Source of the DNA: Phymatolithon calcareum
Taxonomy: Eukaryota > Rhodophyta > Florideophyceae > Hapalidiales
Assembly: GCA_977006965.1 (NCBI GenBank)
Contig: OZ345353.1
Coordinates: 4,588,001-4,652,000, forward strand
Reading direction: 5' to 3'
Length of the DNA: 64,000 nt
The notes beneath the pieces were generated by a model. That model ran no database searches. It was not told where the DNA came from and worked only from the letters and a program-made list of their open reading frames with translations. Positions 1 to 9,159 of the stretch are shown here, piece by piece (positions within the stretch are counted from its first letter, which is position 1; each line of letters begins with the position of its first letter). The position numbers were made by a program, and so were the translations under genes.

Positions 1-7
1 TAGGTAC

Positions 8-319
8 TCAAAGTACCCTGATAAAGGAGCGTAGGCAAGGGCAGGAGGGAGGCAGGGATACTGGAGCTGAAAGCGCTGGAGTACGCGGTGAAGTGGTTAG
101 CGTACCGTTGTTCGCAGTTGTCTGAGCTAAGGTAAATCGTTCTGGGGTTGTTGTCCCTATTCCCTGTGTGTGACGTGTTCTTCCGGTGTCTGTCCTTGAT
201 TCAGGACATGCTGTTGGCCGGACTGAGCTGACTGCGCTACGCGGAGGAAATATCCGCAAGAGTACAGCACCACACCGGGCTAAAAACATTCCAATAAGCA
301 GGACATAAGAAGTTCCCAA
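8..319 (-). other. 103-codon open frame, A-unit copy 1 (doubtful gene)
   Basis: An open frame whose start looks hydrophobic (MGTSYVLLIGMFLARCGAVLL), like a signal peptide, followed by a Ser/Thr/Pro-rich tail. It recurs at 4793-5104, 41157-41468 and 45942-46253 with no frameshift. Against it being a gene, most differences between the A and B versions change the amino acid (for example G17V, F24S, V33F, E60K), which is not the pattern of a selected protein. It lies in the conserved 3' flank of the A and B genes. I recognise no family. Confidence 0.2.
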
Positions 320-650
320 CCGAAGCTAAGTGGCGCAAGAATGGAGCGCAAGGTGTTTTTGTTCACCAAATTTGAGGCTTATGACGAGATAGACAAGTTG
401 CAGGGTACATACTACACACAGTATCCTACGCCGCGACATGGGAAGAGAACAAGAATCAAAGATCATTGATAATTCTCTTCAACAAATTCATCATCTTCCT
501 TCTCGACAAGGAGGAACACACTCTGCTCTCTTTTATACATATTATTCTCCCACAACTTCGAATTCTACAGTGACACTAATGACTACAGTATAGCAGAAAT
601 ACGATTTATTCGCCTCTCTGTACCATACAACACTATTTGGGTCTACCCAA

Positions 651-1955
651 TCATTTCACTGGTTGTATCTCGTTTTCCTTTGGTGTTGCATGTTCGTGAT
701 CTTCCATCAGGGTTCCTTCTACACCCGACGATACGTGATGCTTAAACGTGTCTGCAATCAGAATGAGTGTGCTCTCAATTTTTCGAAACCTTGCGTCCTC
801 GGTATTGTCGATCCTAGATATATCAATGAATGTAATACCCCTGTCCACGTCTTCGGACAGTTCCAGATCTTCTTCACTTAAATTGAACTGAATCATCTCG
901 AACCCCGCAAACCGCTGTTGGAATTGTGGCCATCCAGTCCAGTACTTCAGATTTTGTGACAGTCCGGTATCCTGCACGTCCATCTCTATCATCGGATCAG
1001 ATAGCTTTGTTGGGCGCGCATCCACATGCAGACGATCATCATTCAAACCCTCGTTCTCCTCCATCCATTGTGACTGGCCTGCCAATCTGCCCGTTGTAGC
1101 ATCTTTCCAATCTTGCCACCGAAACGTGAACACGTCGGCGGTTTTGGACATCTCTATACGAAATTGCCGGGACTCCTCATCAATCATCGAAACTGTCAAA
1201 AGAATATCTTGAGGAGCGTTTTGCTGAGGGATTTCGAACTGGATTTCTGCTGTTCCTTTCGCTGGAGCAACTTCAAGAGCTGTAAATCCCAGCACACACA
1301 AGATCTTAAGCAGTGGAGACTTTTGCAATTCTTGGGAAGCAGATGATCCGGAACGTGCAATCTGAAGGTTATACTGACATTCCCAGACCAACATCAACCT
1401 CAAGCACAGCCTAAACACCAACCAAAACCGCCACCCCGTCGAAACCTCCAACCTGAACCTCTCCTTCAGAAATAATGACATCGCGTCGAAAACCTGTCCA
1501 CTCATCGTAAATTCAAAATTAGACTCTTCAATTTTCGGATTCCAACTCACTGTTCCAGCCGATGTTCTCGATACATTTAGCCAAGCCGCTAGAGTGCTTC
1601 GCACAAAGTCCATTGCGCACCCCATTTTCTGAAGGACATTGTCAAAACGTATCTCGGGGTAACGGGTTTCCAGGGGCGATCTCGAATTTTCAAGCAGGTA
1701 CACTTCAATTTTTCGCTGCTGCTCAAAAATGCTTCCCGGTACACCTTCGGAGACCCAATCATGAGGATATCCATTATTGCAGCTCGCTGAGTGATCTCTG
1801 TCAATGATACCTTCTTCATTTCCGCGGGATCCAGCTACCAGAGCAGCAATGTTGTCAATATGTACACTTGCTTGCAACAAGCATTTGTTTGTTCCTTTCT
1901 CCCACAAAAGACCGAGAATGAACTCCTTCTTAATCGGTATACGCTTTGTGACGTC
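651..1955 (-). pseudogene. Gene A copy 1: 5'-truncated member of an unknown family
   Basis: An uninterrupted frame of about 434 codons with no usable start. Translated leftward it begins after an in-frame TAA at 1956-1958, and the first Met lies about 94 residues inside the stretch starting at the TTG at 1907. Paralogue B aligns throughout and continues upstream, showing that A has lost its N-terminal part. Visible landmarks are NNGYPHDWVSEG, a segment of clustered Leu/Arg/Trp before VWECQY, LLKILCVLGF, and an acidic C-terminal third (FNLSEEDLELSEDVDRG) ending IQPVK. I recognise no domain. Near 900 this copy differs from the other three (QQRFAGFEM against HPRFAGFEK). The coding frame survives better than in B even though the start is gone. 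Confidence 0.6.
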
Positions 1956-2531
1956 TTATGGACACTTTTCTCTGTCCTGTGACACGCTGTGACTTCAAGT
2001 TGCAGGCAGTCCTTACTTTTCCACAGCATGAAACATGGTTAGAAGCTCTTCGAGCGCTCGCTTAGTCCAGGCGCTCGCTTCTTTGGAGGGTCTGTCCTTT
2101 GCGAGGCCATTTATCACGTCTTAGAAGGCATCTTTCCCACATTGGCCGGTGATTTCGATAACGGTGAATGTGCTCATTGGAGGGAACATTCCAAATAACT
2201 ACTTGATGGCAAGTGTTCTATGTCTCCTTGAATTGAAGAGAAGGTGCGGCGGTAACGACACTTTTGCGTGCGGTATGGGTCGCTTTTTCGTCTTTTCCGC
2301 ATTCTCTGGGGCCTCCAGTATCTTGTGTCTTTCGTATTTCTTGATATTTGTCTTACCTGTCGTTTCGTTTGTCGTTTCGTTTGTTCGCGATCTCTGTTGT
2401 TGGACCAGATATTAGCGCATCGCATCTTCTTATCAATCTCTGCACAATGTCATATTTAGAAGCTAAGAGTGCGTCACCATTGGTTTCTCAACCTGCACTT
2501 CAGTAAGCAATATAAAATATTTAAGGGTGGA

Positions 2532-4349
2532 TTACAAATTCGAATAGGCTCTTCTAATCAATTCCATAGCGCGTTTCGTATCCGCTTCAACTCGCTCCGT
2601 CCCATTTCGCAGTAGCACTGCCAAGTTGATCAATGCGTTTGCATTCGCAGACTTATCAATGGCGAGCGTGTACAGCTGCACAGCTCGGGGAACGTCTGCA
2701 GGCACTGCATCACTGCCTTTTTCTAGCAACCGGCCTAAATTGACCATGGCTTCTACGTCACCGCCTTCGTCAATGGCAATCTCATAGAGTTCAATGGCTT
2801 TAGGCAAGTTAGCTGGCACTCCAGGTTTCCCATATTGAAGGAGAAGTCCTAGGTTGAACATGGCTCCAACATGCCTACCCTCCCTGATAGCACGACTATA
2901 CAGTTCCATGGCGCGAACTGGATCTGCCGGAACGCCGCCTCCACCATCTTGCAATGGAGCGTTTGCTGGAACACCTTCTGCGCCTATTTCCAACATGAAG
3001 CCTAAATTGACCATGGCCAATATATGCTTACCCTCGTTGATTGCACGAGTGTACAGTTCAATGGCCCGAGCTGGATCTGCCGGTACGCCGTCTCGGCCAT
3101 CTTGCAGAAGCCATCCCAAGTTGTTCATCGCGTACTCGTCTGCGCCTTCTTCGATTGCTTGAGTGTATAGTTCAGCAGCTCGAGCAGGGTCCGCCGGAAC
3201 ACCGTCTGCACCATTTTCTAACAGGTATCCAAGATTGACCATGGCGGGTATGTGTCTACCCTCGGTGATAGCTCGGGTATAGAGCTTTGCGGCACGAGGC
3301 GGATCCGCGGGAAGGCCTTCGCGACCTTCATGCAACATGCATCCCAGATTCGTCATCGCCTGAGCGTTTGCTCCTTCCTCGATTGCTCGCATGTATAATT
3401 GAGCAGCGCGAGAAGGATCTGCTGGAACACCGTTAGCGCCGTCCGCAAGAAGCGATGCCAAAAAAAACATTGCATCGGTATCGGAATCATCGTCTATTAC
3501 TTGAATATACAGTTGTACAGAGCGGGGAGCGTCGGCTGGAACGCCATCTGCGCCGTCTTGCAGCATCAGTGCAAGATTGAACTTTGAATGAAAGTGGTTT
3601 CGTTCAGCTATCGCTCTCAAGTAGAGTTGGGCAGCACGAGGGGGGTCTGCTGTAATGCCGTCTTGGCCAGTTTGTAATATTATCCCTAGATTGTTCATCG
3701 ATCTGACGTCTCCAAACTCGTCAATTGCTCTGGAATATAGCTCCACCGCGCGAATCGGATCTGCTGGCACGCCTACAGCGCCATCATCGAGAAGCCGTGC
3801 CAGATTAAATAGTGCTTTGCGATCTGGTGAGTCTTCTGGAACTCCATGTGCTCCGGTTAGAAGCATTCTCTCAACATTTCCAATCGCACGAAGACGATTG
3901 CCCTCATTTATCGCCCGAGTATAGAGCTGCAGTGCACGAGGTGGGTCTGCCGGAACGCCGTCTACGCCATCCTGAATCAATTTCCCGAAGCTGTTCATCG
4001 CATTTACGTCTGCGCCTTCCTCAACTGCTCGTGCGTACAGTTCTAGTGCTTGAGGTAGATCTGGTTGAATGTCATCTGCGCTGTTTTCTAGCAAATCACC
4101 CAGCTTGACCATGGACTTCACATGAGATCCTTCATTGATAGCGCGAGTGTACAGCTCCTTGGCACGATGACAATCTGCCGGTACACCGTCTGCTCCGTGG
4201 TGCAACAATGTTCCCAGATTGTACATTGCATCAAGATGCCCGCCTTCCTCGATGGCACGAGTGTACAAGCCTGCAGCACGAAGAGGGTCAGCAGGTACGC
4301 CTTTTGCGCCGTATTGAAACAGCAAGCCGAGCTTGTTCATGTCATCCAT
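2532..4349 (-). CDS. Sel1-like repeat protein, copy 1
   Basis: Encodes about 605 residues built almost wholly of 38-residue (114-bp) Sel1-like repeats. The core is NLGxLLxxGADGVPADPxRA followed by LYxRAIxEG. Sel1 repeats are TPR-like helical hairpins that act as protein-protein interaction scaffolds; partners cannot be guessed here. I count roughly fifteen units, two of them shortened internally (near VPEDSPDRK and VPANAPLQDG). There is no signal peptide or membrane segment. The frame is open from 4382, but the codon there is GTG; the first ATG (MDDMNK, at 4349) is the better start, since a TAG lies just upstream of the GTG. The stop follows RRAYSNL. Copy 2 at 43681-45498 shows one residue difference (GDVEAM here, GDVESM there). 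It lies upstream of gene A on the same strand. It is one of the few intact genes in the window. Confidence 0.85.
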   Translation of the reverse strand: MDDMNKLGLLFQYGAKGVPADPLRAAGLYTRAIEEGGHLDAMYNLGTLLHHGADGVPADCHRAKELYTRAINEGSHVKSMVKLGDLLENSADDIQPDLPQALELYARAVEEGADVNAMNSFGKLIQDGVDGVPADPPRALQLYTRAINEGNRLRAIGNVERMLLTGAHGVPEDSPDRKALFNLARLLDDGAVGVPADPIRAVELYSRAIDEFGDVRSMNNLGIILQTGQDGITADPPRAAQLYLRAIAERNHFHSKFNLALMLQDGADGVPADAPRSVQLYIQVIDDDSDTDAMFFLASLLADGANGVPADPSRAAQLYMRAIEEGANAQAMTNLGCMLHEGREGLPADPPRAAKLYTRAITEGRHIPAMVNLGYLLENGADGVPADPARAAELYTQAIEEGADEYAMNNLGWLLQDGRDGVPADPARAIELYTRAINEGKHILAMVNLGFMLEIGAEGVPANAPLQDGGGGVPADPVRAMELYSRAIREGRHVGAMFNLGLLLQYGKPGVPANLPKAIELYEIAIDEGGDVEAMVNLGRLLEKGSDAVPADVPRAVQLYTLAIDKSANANALINLAVLLRNGTERVEADTKRAMELIRRAYSNL

Positions 4350-4488
4350 ATTTGAAAATGTCTCGTGTGGTGAGTACGACACATTCTAACAGTCTACAAG
4401 AGGGATGAACTTTGCGTAGTAAACTCCAGCGTGGCTCAATTTACAATAAAACCCCGCCCCTTTTCACAGTCCGGTTTTACAATATGAT

Positions 4489-4635
4489 CTAAATATTCGA
4501 GTATGCTCTCCTAATAAAATCTATAGCACGTGTCGAGTCTGCGAGCAAGTGTTCTACACCCCGTCTCAGCAGCACTGCCATGTTGACTAACGCATTTGCA
4601 TTTTTACGTTTGTCCATGGCACATGAGAGGGCGCG
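4489..4635 (-). pseudogene. 3' remnant of a second Sel1-repeat gene, copy 1
   Basis: The minus strand encodes the last Sel1 unit and C-terminus (NANALVNMAVLLRRGVEH then IRRAYSNI and TAG at 4489-4491). It aligns with the end of the intact Sel1 gene (NANALINLAVLLRNG then RRAYSNL). Homology stops near 4635, where the sequence joins the 3' flank of unit B, which starts with the GC-rich stretch at 4650-4790. This is the scar of an unequal exchange that created the A/B tandem. It is not part of the neighbouring intact Sel1 frame, which begins 100 bp to the left. Confidence 0.75.
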
Positions 4636-4654
4636 ACTGGTGTTTTCGGAGCAT

Positions 4655-4785
4655 GCGCGCGTATGCGCGGTGCGTGGGCGCCCGTGACGGTGATTTAATG
4701 GAACCTACAGCTGACTCAGTGGAGTCTGGAACGCAGTGAGAGGCGGGCATGCAAAGGGCGCGAGTTGATCGCATTTTCTGGCCTG
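4655..4785. repeat. Shared left edge of units A and B
   Basis: The stretch 'gcgcgtatgcgcggtgcg' to 'gatcgcatttt' is found at 4655-4785, 41018-41149 (outside the 8.3 kb repeat as seen from copy 1) and 45804-45934. It marks the left part of the ancestral A/B unit and shows that the unit extends left of window position 1 in copy 1. Confidence 0.85.
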
Positions 4786-4792
4786 TGGGTAC

Positions 4793-5104
4793 TCAAAATA
4801 CCCTGATAAAGGAGCGTAGGCAAGAGGAGAAGAGAGGCAGGGATACTGGAGCTGAAAGCGCTGGAGTACGCGGTGAAGTGGTTAGCGTACCGTTGTTCGC
4901 AGTTGTCTGAGCTAAGGTAAATCGTTTTGGGGTTGTTGTCCCTATTCCCTGTGTCTGACGTGTTCTTCCGGTGTCTGTCCTTGATTCAGGACAGGCTGTT
5001 GGCCGGAATGAGCTGACTGCGCTACGCGGAGGAGATATCCGCAGCAGTACAGCAACACACCGGGCTAAAAACATTCCAATAAGCAGTACATAAGAAGTTC
5101 CCAA
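4793..5104 (-). other. 103-codon open frame, B-unit copy 1 (doubtful gene)
   Basis: B-unit version of the frame at 8-319, same length, about a dozen base differences, mostly amino-acid changing. Probably not a gene. Confidence 0.18.
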
Positions 5105-5455
5105 CCGAAGCTAAGTGGCGCAAGAATGGAGCGCAAGGTGTTTTTGTTCACCAAATTTGAGGCTTATGACGAGATAGACAAGTTGTAGGGTACATAATAC
5201 ACACAGTAGCTTACGCCGCGACATGGGAAGAGAACAAGTATCAAGGATCATTGATAATTCTCTTCAACAAATTCATCATCTTCCTTCTCGACAAGGAGGA
5301 ACAAACACTGCTCTCTTTTATACACAGGACGTAAATCCTGAACAGTTTATTCTCCCAAAACTTCGAATTCTGCAATGACACTAATGACTACAGTATAGCA
5401 GAAATACGATTTATTCGCCTCTCTGTACCATACAACACTATTTGGGTCTACCCAA

Positions 5456-7054
5456 TCATTTCACTGGTTGTATCTCGTTTTCCTTTGGTGTTGCATGTTC
5501 GTGATCTTCCATCAGGGTTCCTTCTACACCCGACGATACGTGATGCTTAAACGTGTCTGCAATCAGAATGAGTGTGCTCTCAATTTTTCGAAACCTTGCG
5601 TCCTCGGTATTGTCGATCCTGGATATATCAATGAATGTAATACCCCTGTCCACGTCTTCGGACAGTTCCAGATCTTCTTCACTTAAATTGAACTGAATCT
5701 TCTCGAACCCCGCAAACCGCGGGTGGAATTGTGGCCATCCAGTCCAGTACTTCAGATTTTGTGACAGTCCGGTATCCTGCACGTCCATCTCTATCATCGG
5801 ATCAGATAGCTTTGTTGGGCGCGCATCCACATGCAGACGATCATCATTCAAACCCTCGTTCTCCTCCATCCATTGTGACTGGCCTGCTAATCTGCCATTG
5901 TAGCATCTTTCCAATCTTGCCACCGAAACGTGAACACGTCGGCGGTTTTGGACATCTCTATACGAAATCGCCAGAACTCCTCATCGATCATCGAAACTGT
6001 CAAAAGAATATCTTGAGGAGCGTTTCGTGGAAGGATATTAAACTGGTGCTTTGCTGTTCCGTTCGCTGGAGCAACTTCAAGAGCTGGAAATCCCAGCACA
6101 CACAAGATCTTAAGCAGTGGAGACTTTTGCAAATCTTGGGAAGCAGATGATCCGGAAAGAGCCATCGGAAGCTTATACTGACATTCCCAGACCAACCTCA
6201 ACCTCAACCTCAACCCCAACCCCATCCCGAGCTCTAACCCGAGCTCTAACCCGAACATCAACGTGAAGCTCTTCTTCAGAAATATGTGCATCTCGTCGAA
6301 AACCTGTCCACTCATCGTAAATTCAAAACTAGACTCTTCAATTTTCGGATTCCAATTCACTGTTCCAACTGATGTTCTCGATACATCCAGCCATACTGCT
6401 GAGTGCTTCGCAGAAAGTCTATTACGCACCCCATTTTCTGAGGGACATGGTCAAAACTTATCTCTTGGATAAAGAATCCCAAGGTCGATCTCGTATTTTC
6501 AAGCAGGTACACTTCAATTTTTCGTTGCTGCTCAAAAATGCTTCCCAGTACACCTTCGCTGACCCAATCATGAGGATATCCATTACTGTAGCTCCTTGAG
6601 TGATCTCTGTAGTTGATACCTTTTCTACGTCCGCAGAATCCAGCTGTCAGAGCAGCAATGTTGTCAATATGTACACTTGCTTGCAACAAGCATTTGCTCG
6701 TTCCATTCTCCCACAAAAGACCGAGAATGAACTCCTTCTTGATCGGTATTCGATTTGTGACGTGTTCTAGACACTTTTCTTTACCGTACTCAAGCTGGCA
6801 CAATAAAACCCGACTAGCCACAACGTCCTTGTGATTCGTATTCTTGAGAAAATTTGGTGAAATCTCCATTTCTTCTCTGTAGGTGTTCCAGCCTTTTCCC
6901 TGTTGCTCCATGAGAAGCATAAAATAAGCAACATACTCAAGCAATATACTTTTCACAGCATTTCTGTCATCCTGGGACAAGTGGTTCATTGCAAGATCGG
7001 CCCAAGAACCTTTAGCGTCAGCCAAAGTGGACTGCAAATTTTTAAAGGCTAAAC
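5456..7054 (-). pseudogene. Gene B copy 1: longer paralogue of gene A, two frameshifts
   Basis: Three overlapping minus-strand frames join into one protein like A. An N-terminal frame (6357-7054) adds about 110 residues missing from A (ADAKGSWADLAMNHLS, then VTNRIPIKKEFILGLLWE). A middle frame (5887-6429) and a C-terminal frame (5456-5923) follow. Relative to A there is a one-base deletion near 6400 (after RST) and another near 5895 (after DWKDAT). The middle contains a hexanucleotide tract near 6185-6255 encoding GLELGLELGMGLGLRLRL. No start codon is seen: the open frame runs back into the end of the 29-bp-array element at 7055, which appears to interrupt the gene. The function of the family is unknown. 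Confidence 0.65.
6185..6258. repeat. Hexanucleotide tract inside gene B
   Basis: Short tandem units 'cctcaa', 'ccccaa' and 'gagctctaaccc' replace the more complex sequence of gene A here. On the minus strand they give alternating Gly/Leu/Glu/Arg, so the tract kept the frame while changing protein content. Confidence 0.7.
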
Positions 7055-7061
7055 ATTTTCC

Positions 7062-7211
7062 CTGTAACTAATTTGCACGTCTGTGTCACTAAATTAAATA
7101 GGAGCACGTCAGTGTCACGAATATGAAAAACAGCACTTCATTATCACTATTCTAAGAAACGATAGCTCAGTGTCACTAATCCTAAAAACAGCTCTTCTGT
7201 GTCACTAAAAG
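7062..7211 (+). repeat. Left 29-bp repeat array
   Basis: The motif (gtgtcact core) starts at 7062 (degenerate, ctgtaact), 7083, 7112, 7141, 7170 and 7199. Spacings are 21, then exactly 29 four times. Between motifs are A-rich spacers, several with 'aaaaacagc'. Confidence 0.9.
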
Positions 7212-7775
7212 CAACTCAATAAGACACAATTATACTCATCCGGAAAATTTTTGGAAAACGTTTTCGCAACTGCTATCGGTATGAAGCTGGTCGAGGTGTA
7301 CGTTAACCACTTGTACAGCTTGCCATTCTATAGCACCTTAATTAAGCTGGAGAACAAGGTTTCATCGGGAATATTCTGCTCCATAGAACTGCAGGCCTTC
7401 AGTTTTATGGAGCAGATCATTCTCGAGGAAAACTTGAGCTTATTGCATTAATTTGACGGTTCAGAGCCATTTATCATGACTGCGATTTTGGGAGAGCTCT
7501 GCCATTGACCACAGAACACTACTGCAAAAATTTCTCTTTGGTCCGATTTATCCACGTTATGGGCCAATTCGACTTTGTCAGACCGTTACAAAGGAAAACA
7601 ATGCCACCCAATGAGTATCATATAGATTCTGAAAACATTTTGCACAGCACCTGGAGCTTGTGAAACGTGTACTTGGCAACGAGTATTATTCCTTGCCAAA
7701 TTTTTACAAGAGGAACAGACTGTGCAAAAATTATTTCCCGAAAATTGTACATTTCTAGCTTGTTCTGTAATTTTT

Positions 7776-7951
7776 AGTGACATGGTCGATTTGTTTGGAA
7801 GATTAGTGACATTGAGATGCCATTTTTGGAAAATAGTGACACCAAGGCACTGTTTTCCAGATTAGTGACACTGACGCGTCATTTTGCAAAATAGTGACAC
7901 TGAAATGTCTTTTGCCCGATTAGTGACACAGACGCGAGGATTAGTGACACT
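7776..7951 (-). repeat. Right 29-bp repeat array, inverted
   Basis: The reverse-complement motif (agtgacac core) starts at 7776, 7805, 7835, 7864, 7893, 7922 and 7943. Spacings are 29, 30, 29, 29, 29 and, at the outer end, 21. The 21-bp terminal step mirrors the left array. Confidence 0.9.
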
Positions 7952-7957
7952 GAAAAT

Positions 7958-8290
7958 ATGCGTCCATTTTGAAATCTGTCTGAGAGATCCGACAGTATTC
8001 CGGAATACCCGTACATAAAAACATCATTAGACTGGTAGAAAAGTTGTTCCCACCACGAGCGCTATAGTGCATAGAACAGAGGATTAAAATGTGAAACAAT
8101 CCACTTCTCTCTGTCTTTGTGCTTACAGTCACTTGCGAAAATGCTTGAATTTCAACGCCCAGATAGCCATGACGGTCATTTAAACGTTCCCTCTCGCCCA
8201 ACGAAGCAATTTTTATTGAATCTTTCAACCATACACCGCCAAACCGGCATAGGAATGCAGTCACCCAGCGAACAGAGCACTCTATTGGTC
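7958..8290 (-). pseudogene. Coding-like stretch upstream of gene B, copy 1
   Basis: A minus-strand frame open from about 8290 to the element edge, with protein-like content (RWVTAFLCRFGGVWLKDS, then ASLGERERLNDRHGYLG). In gene order it lies 5' of the element and of gene B. I infer that it is the next upstream part of the same gene. It is cut at 8297 by the duplication breakpoint. No ATG is seen. Confidence 0.4.
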
Positions 8291-8297
8291 TTTACAA

Positions 8298-8939
8298 GCA
8301 GAGGGAAGGGCCGAAGAAAGCATTGGAACAAAAGCGGATGTGAGGGCCCGCAATGTCAATGACGCTGAATTCGTCAACGATATCTCAAAATTTTTGCATT
8401 ACATCGAAAGCGAGATTGCCGCCGTAATGGCTGTTGAACTTGTAGACAGCTCAACAAAGGCGAATGCGAAGAATGCTTTACAGAAGTTCGCAGCTCGTGG
8501 GAAGAAACTTCTGGCAACCCGCGAGAACCATGTTTCGCGACAAAAAAGGGCGGTAGAAGAGCGCATGAGAGAGTTGGATAAGGAATCTCTACCAGATATG
8601 GAAAATGAAGCTCAAGTAGCTCACAAGGTCAAGAGTGATATCAAAGATTGGTTAAGGCGGGCACGATTTGTCGATCGTGATCTTATCTATATATTAACAA
8701 ATCTGCACGAAGTACTTCCTTCTCAAACACTATGGAGGCCCGTTAATCGCAATCAGCTTTGGAACAATGATCAAGTCTTGTATTACTACCGCGAAAGCCG
8801 CAACGTCACGCATCGTCTGAGGCAACAAAAGAAAGCATCGTCGTACGAGAAGAAATTATGTCAAGAACTTTACATGCTGCTGGAAAATGAGAAGAATTGT
8901 TTCTTTTCGGAAGACATATCCGTGGAGTTAGTAGAGTAG
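8298..8939 (+). pseudogene. R1 gene: 5'-truncated protein of unknown family
   Basis: A plus-strand frame of about 199 codons from a GTG at 8340; it is open through the duplication breakpoint at 8297, so the original N-terminus is missing. The protein is charged and helical (KFAARGKKLLATRENH, then KKASSYEKKLCQELYMLLE) and ends FFSEDISVELVE. No domain is recognised. Decayed copies of the C-terminal part occur at 32793-33112 (plus) and 31800-31990 (minus), each followed by the same 3' flank and hairpin minisatellite. It is therefore part of a dispersed repeat unit (R1), perhaps a mobile element gene. Confidence 0.5.
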
Positions 8940-9159
8940 ACCATTACAGAGCACTGGCCTACTTTGCACTTATCTTGCTTGCTCGCAAAAAGCAAGTTTC
9001 CTTCCTCCCTGGTAAAAAATGTAATCAAAAATGGTGCAACTGCTTTTGACTCAGGCGAGAATGCATTGGACGGTGCTAATCTCATCGTCCTGCATTCCAT
9101 GCGCATCGCCCGACCAGTCGATCGATAGTTCAATTTGTCCTCCACTATCGCCCCCACAG

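Larger units (their letters stand above)
7055..7957. mobile_element. Inverted 29-bp-array element, copy 1 (putative non-autonomous DNA transposon)
   Basis: About 903 bp with related inverted ends: left 'attttccctgtaactaat', right (reverse complement) 'attttcagtgtcactaat', both followed by a shared 'cgtctgtgtcact'. Each end is an array of the motif CAGTGTCACTAAT at almost exact 29-bp spacing, in opposite orientations. The core (7212-7770) has only short frames (66 codons at 7251-7451 plus, 65 at 7586-7783 minus) with no recognisable transposase. No clear target-site duplication is seen. It sits between two coding-like stretches of the B gene. TIR-type elements with subterminal transposase-binding repeats are known; the superfamily cannot be named from this sequence. 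Confidence 0.6.
1..8297. repeat. Segmental duplication, copy 1 (left end outside window)
   Basis: This block is repeated at 41150-49446 in the same orientation at a constant offset of 41149 bases with no indel. I noted about twenty substitutions by eye, so identity is above 99.5 percent. The match begins at the first base of the window, so the true left breakpoint is not visible. It ends sharply after base 8297: the shared sequence reads up to 'ggtctttacaa', then copy 1 continues 'gcagaggg' and copy 2 'cccattcc'. The block carries gene A, the Sel1 gene, a Sel1 3' remnant, gene B and the 29-bp-array element. Confidence 0.97.

Noticed and set aside
341-469. Small plus-strand frame MERKVFLFTKFEAYDEIDKL onward (42 codons), present in both A units
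   Set aside because: In both B units a C-to-T change makes a stop after 20 codons, and no longer gene surrounds it. Coding is not supported, though a remnant exon is possible.
663-881. 72-codon plus-strand frame conserved in all four A and B units
   Set aside because: Exactly antisense to the conserved C-terminal coding part of the A/B family; conservation is explained by that gene.
2854-4408. Plus-strand frames opposite the Sel1 gene
   Set aside because: Antisense shadows of the repetitive Sel1 gene, with no independent evidence.
6185-6258. Telomere-like repeats (ctaaccc within the tract)
   Set aside because: Units are irregular (gagctctaaccc, cctcaa), inside a coding remnant and short. 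Not telomeric.
7062-7951. Regular short repeats with variable spacers, CRISPR-like
   Set aside because: The conserved part is 13 bp, spacers are about 16 bp and similar to each other, the arrays are inverted at two ends of one unit, and the DNA is eukaryotic. It is not a CRISPR array.
7041-7970. Target-site duplication for the array element
   Set aside because: Compared several candidate end positions; no direct repeat of 2-10 bp beyond chance A/T runs.
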